Assembly: GCA_003176035.1 (NCBI GenBank)
Contig: PSRL01000186.1
Span: 1-6,578, forward strand
From: Verrucomicrobiota bacterium
Lineage (GTDB): Bacteria > Verrucomicrobiota > Verrucomicrobiia > Chthoniobacterales > Xiphinematobacteraceae
Direction: 5' to 3'
DNA: 6,578 nucleotides
Shown here: piece after piece, positions 6,483 through 6,578 of the stretch
Numbering within the stretch: the first letter of the stretch is position 1
Layout: each line of letters opens with the position of its first letter
Program-made: the position numbers and the translations under genes
The notes under the pieces: generated by a model
Databases searched by the model: none
What the model was told of the DNA's origin: nothing
The model's input: the letters and a program-made list of their open reading frames with translations, nothing else

Positions 6483-6497
6483 AAAAGCGGAATCGCT
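6483..6497 (-). terminator. Very short candidate terminator after tRNA-Ala
   Basis: On the reverse strand AGCG-ATTC-CGCT is followed by T bases (the last stem base plus three more). It lies 7 bases after the encoded CCA, where a tRNA terminator is expected. A four-base stem is weak, so this is tentative. Confidence 0.2.
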
Positions 6498-6504
6498 GAG
6501 AGAG

Positions 6505-6578
6505 TGGTGGAGCCATGGGGATTCGAACCCCAGACCTCCTCAATGCCATTGAGGCGCTCTACCAACTGAGCTATGACC
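6505..6578 (-). tRNA. tRNA-Ala (anticodon GGC), cut by the window edge
   Basis: All arms are readable on the reverse strand: D arm with AGTTGGTA loop, anticodon stem CCTCA/TGAGG around the loop ATGGCAT (anticodon GGC at 6547-6545, reading codon GCC), a five-base variable region, T arm TGGGG/CCCCA with loop TTCGAAT, then the acceptor 3' strand, discriminator A and an encoded CCA (6507-6505). The acceptor 5' strand begins at tRNA position 3, so two 5' bases lie beyond the window; with them the gene would have 76 bases. G3 faces U70, the wobble pair that is the main alanine identity element. It is the nearest gene upstream of lemA on the same strand but is probably an independent transcript. Confidence 0.95.

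Larger units (their letters stand above)
6282..6504 (-). other. Gap between tRNA-Ala and lemA, without a gene
   Basis: About 220 bases separate the tRNA 3' end from the lemA start. A frame here that reads into the tRNA is the usual tRNA shadow and is not a gene. Small imperfect or short palindromes occur (for example GAGGA-CA-TCCTC at 6455-6466 and TCTTC-CAA-GAAGA at 6444-6456), none strong. It probably contains the tRNA transcript end and the lemA operon promoter. Confidence 0.6.

Noticed and set aside
6356..6565. Reverse open frame of 69 codons running out of the tRNA gene
   Set aside because: Its start (GIEEVWGSNPHGSTT) is translation of the tRNA T arm and acceptor, a common artefact.
6505..6578. 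tRNA-Ala 3' end as an integration site for a mobile element
   Set aside because: No copy of the tRNA 3' end, integrase or phage/plasmid gene is visible; the adjoining genes are ordinary lemA/TPM genes.
1..6578. CRISPR array, insertion sequence or phage region
   Set aside because: No regularly spaced direct repeats, transposase motifs, terminal inverted repeats or phage structural genes are seen on either strand.

Overview
The window carries a forward-strand cluster of three genes (about 136-4170) facing a reverse-strand cluster of three genes (6281-4330), with a tRNA-Ala gene cut by the right edge on the reverse strand. The DNA is bacterial: close-packed genes, lipoprotein and Sec signal peptides, a glycosyltransferase family 9 protein, LemA/TPM proteins and a tRNA with encoded CCA. 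The combination resembles members of the Verrucomicrobiota (secreted protein of a recalled verrucomicrobial type, GT9 with a C-terminal Cys cluster, TMTC-like TPR membrane protein). That placement is inference from family resemblance, not a demonstrated assignment. None of the start codons is preceded by a convincing Shine-Dalgarno sequence.

Forward cluster. A secreted, probably beta-rich protein of unknown function (136-1140, start uncertain) is followed after a short AT-rich gap by a GT9 (ADP-heptose:LPS heptosyltransferase-like) glycosyltransferase (1199-2440). Its end overlaps, or lies 2 bases before, the start of a large polytopic membrane protein with a GT-C-like acidic motif and four C-terminal TPR units (2401-4170). 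The GT9 and GT-C/TPR genes look translationally coupled and point to cell-envelope glycan assembly or protein glycosylation. The first 135 bases may hold the end of another gene whose stop overlaps the first gene's annotated ATG.

Convergent gap (4171-4329). It holds a perfect 7-bp hairpin but no classical terminator.

Reverse cluster. lemA (a lipoprotein-like coiled-coil protein), a signal-peptide/TPM-domain/TM/Gly-rich-tail protein, and a small cytoplasmic TPM-domain protein follow one another with gaps of 15 and 44 bases and are probably one operon. LemA and TPM genes are often neighbours in bacteria, but their joint biochemical role is unsettled. Upstream is about 220 bases without a gene, then tRNA-Ala(GGC).

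I see no mobile element, CRISPR array or clear horizontally acquired island. The points most worth checking are the GT9 plus TMTC-like pair, the two-compartment TPM/LemA module with unusual residues in its small member, and the uncertain start of the first gene.
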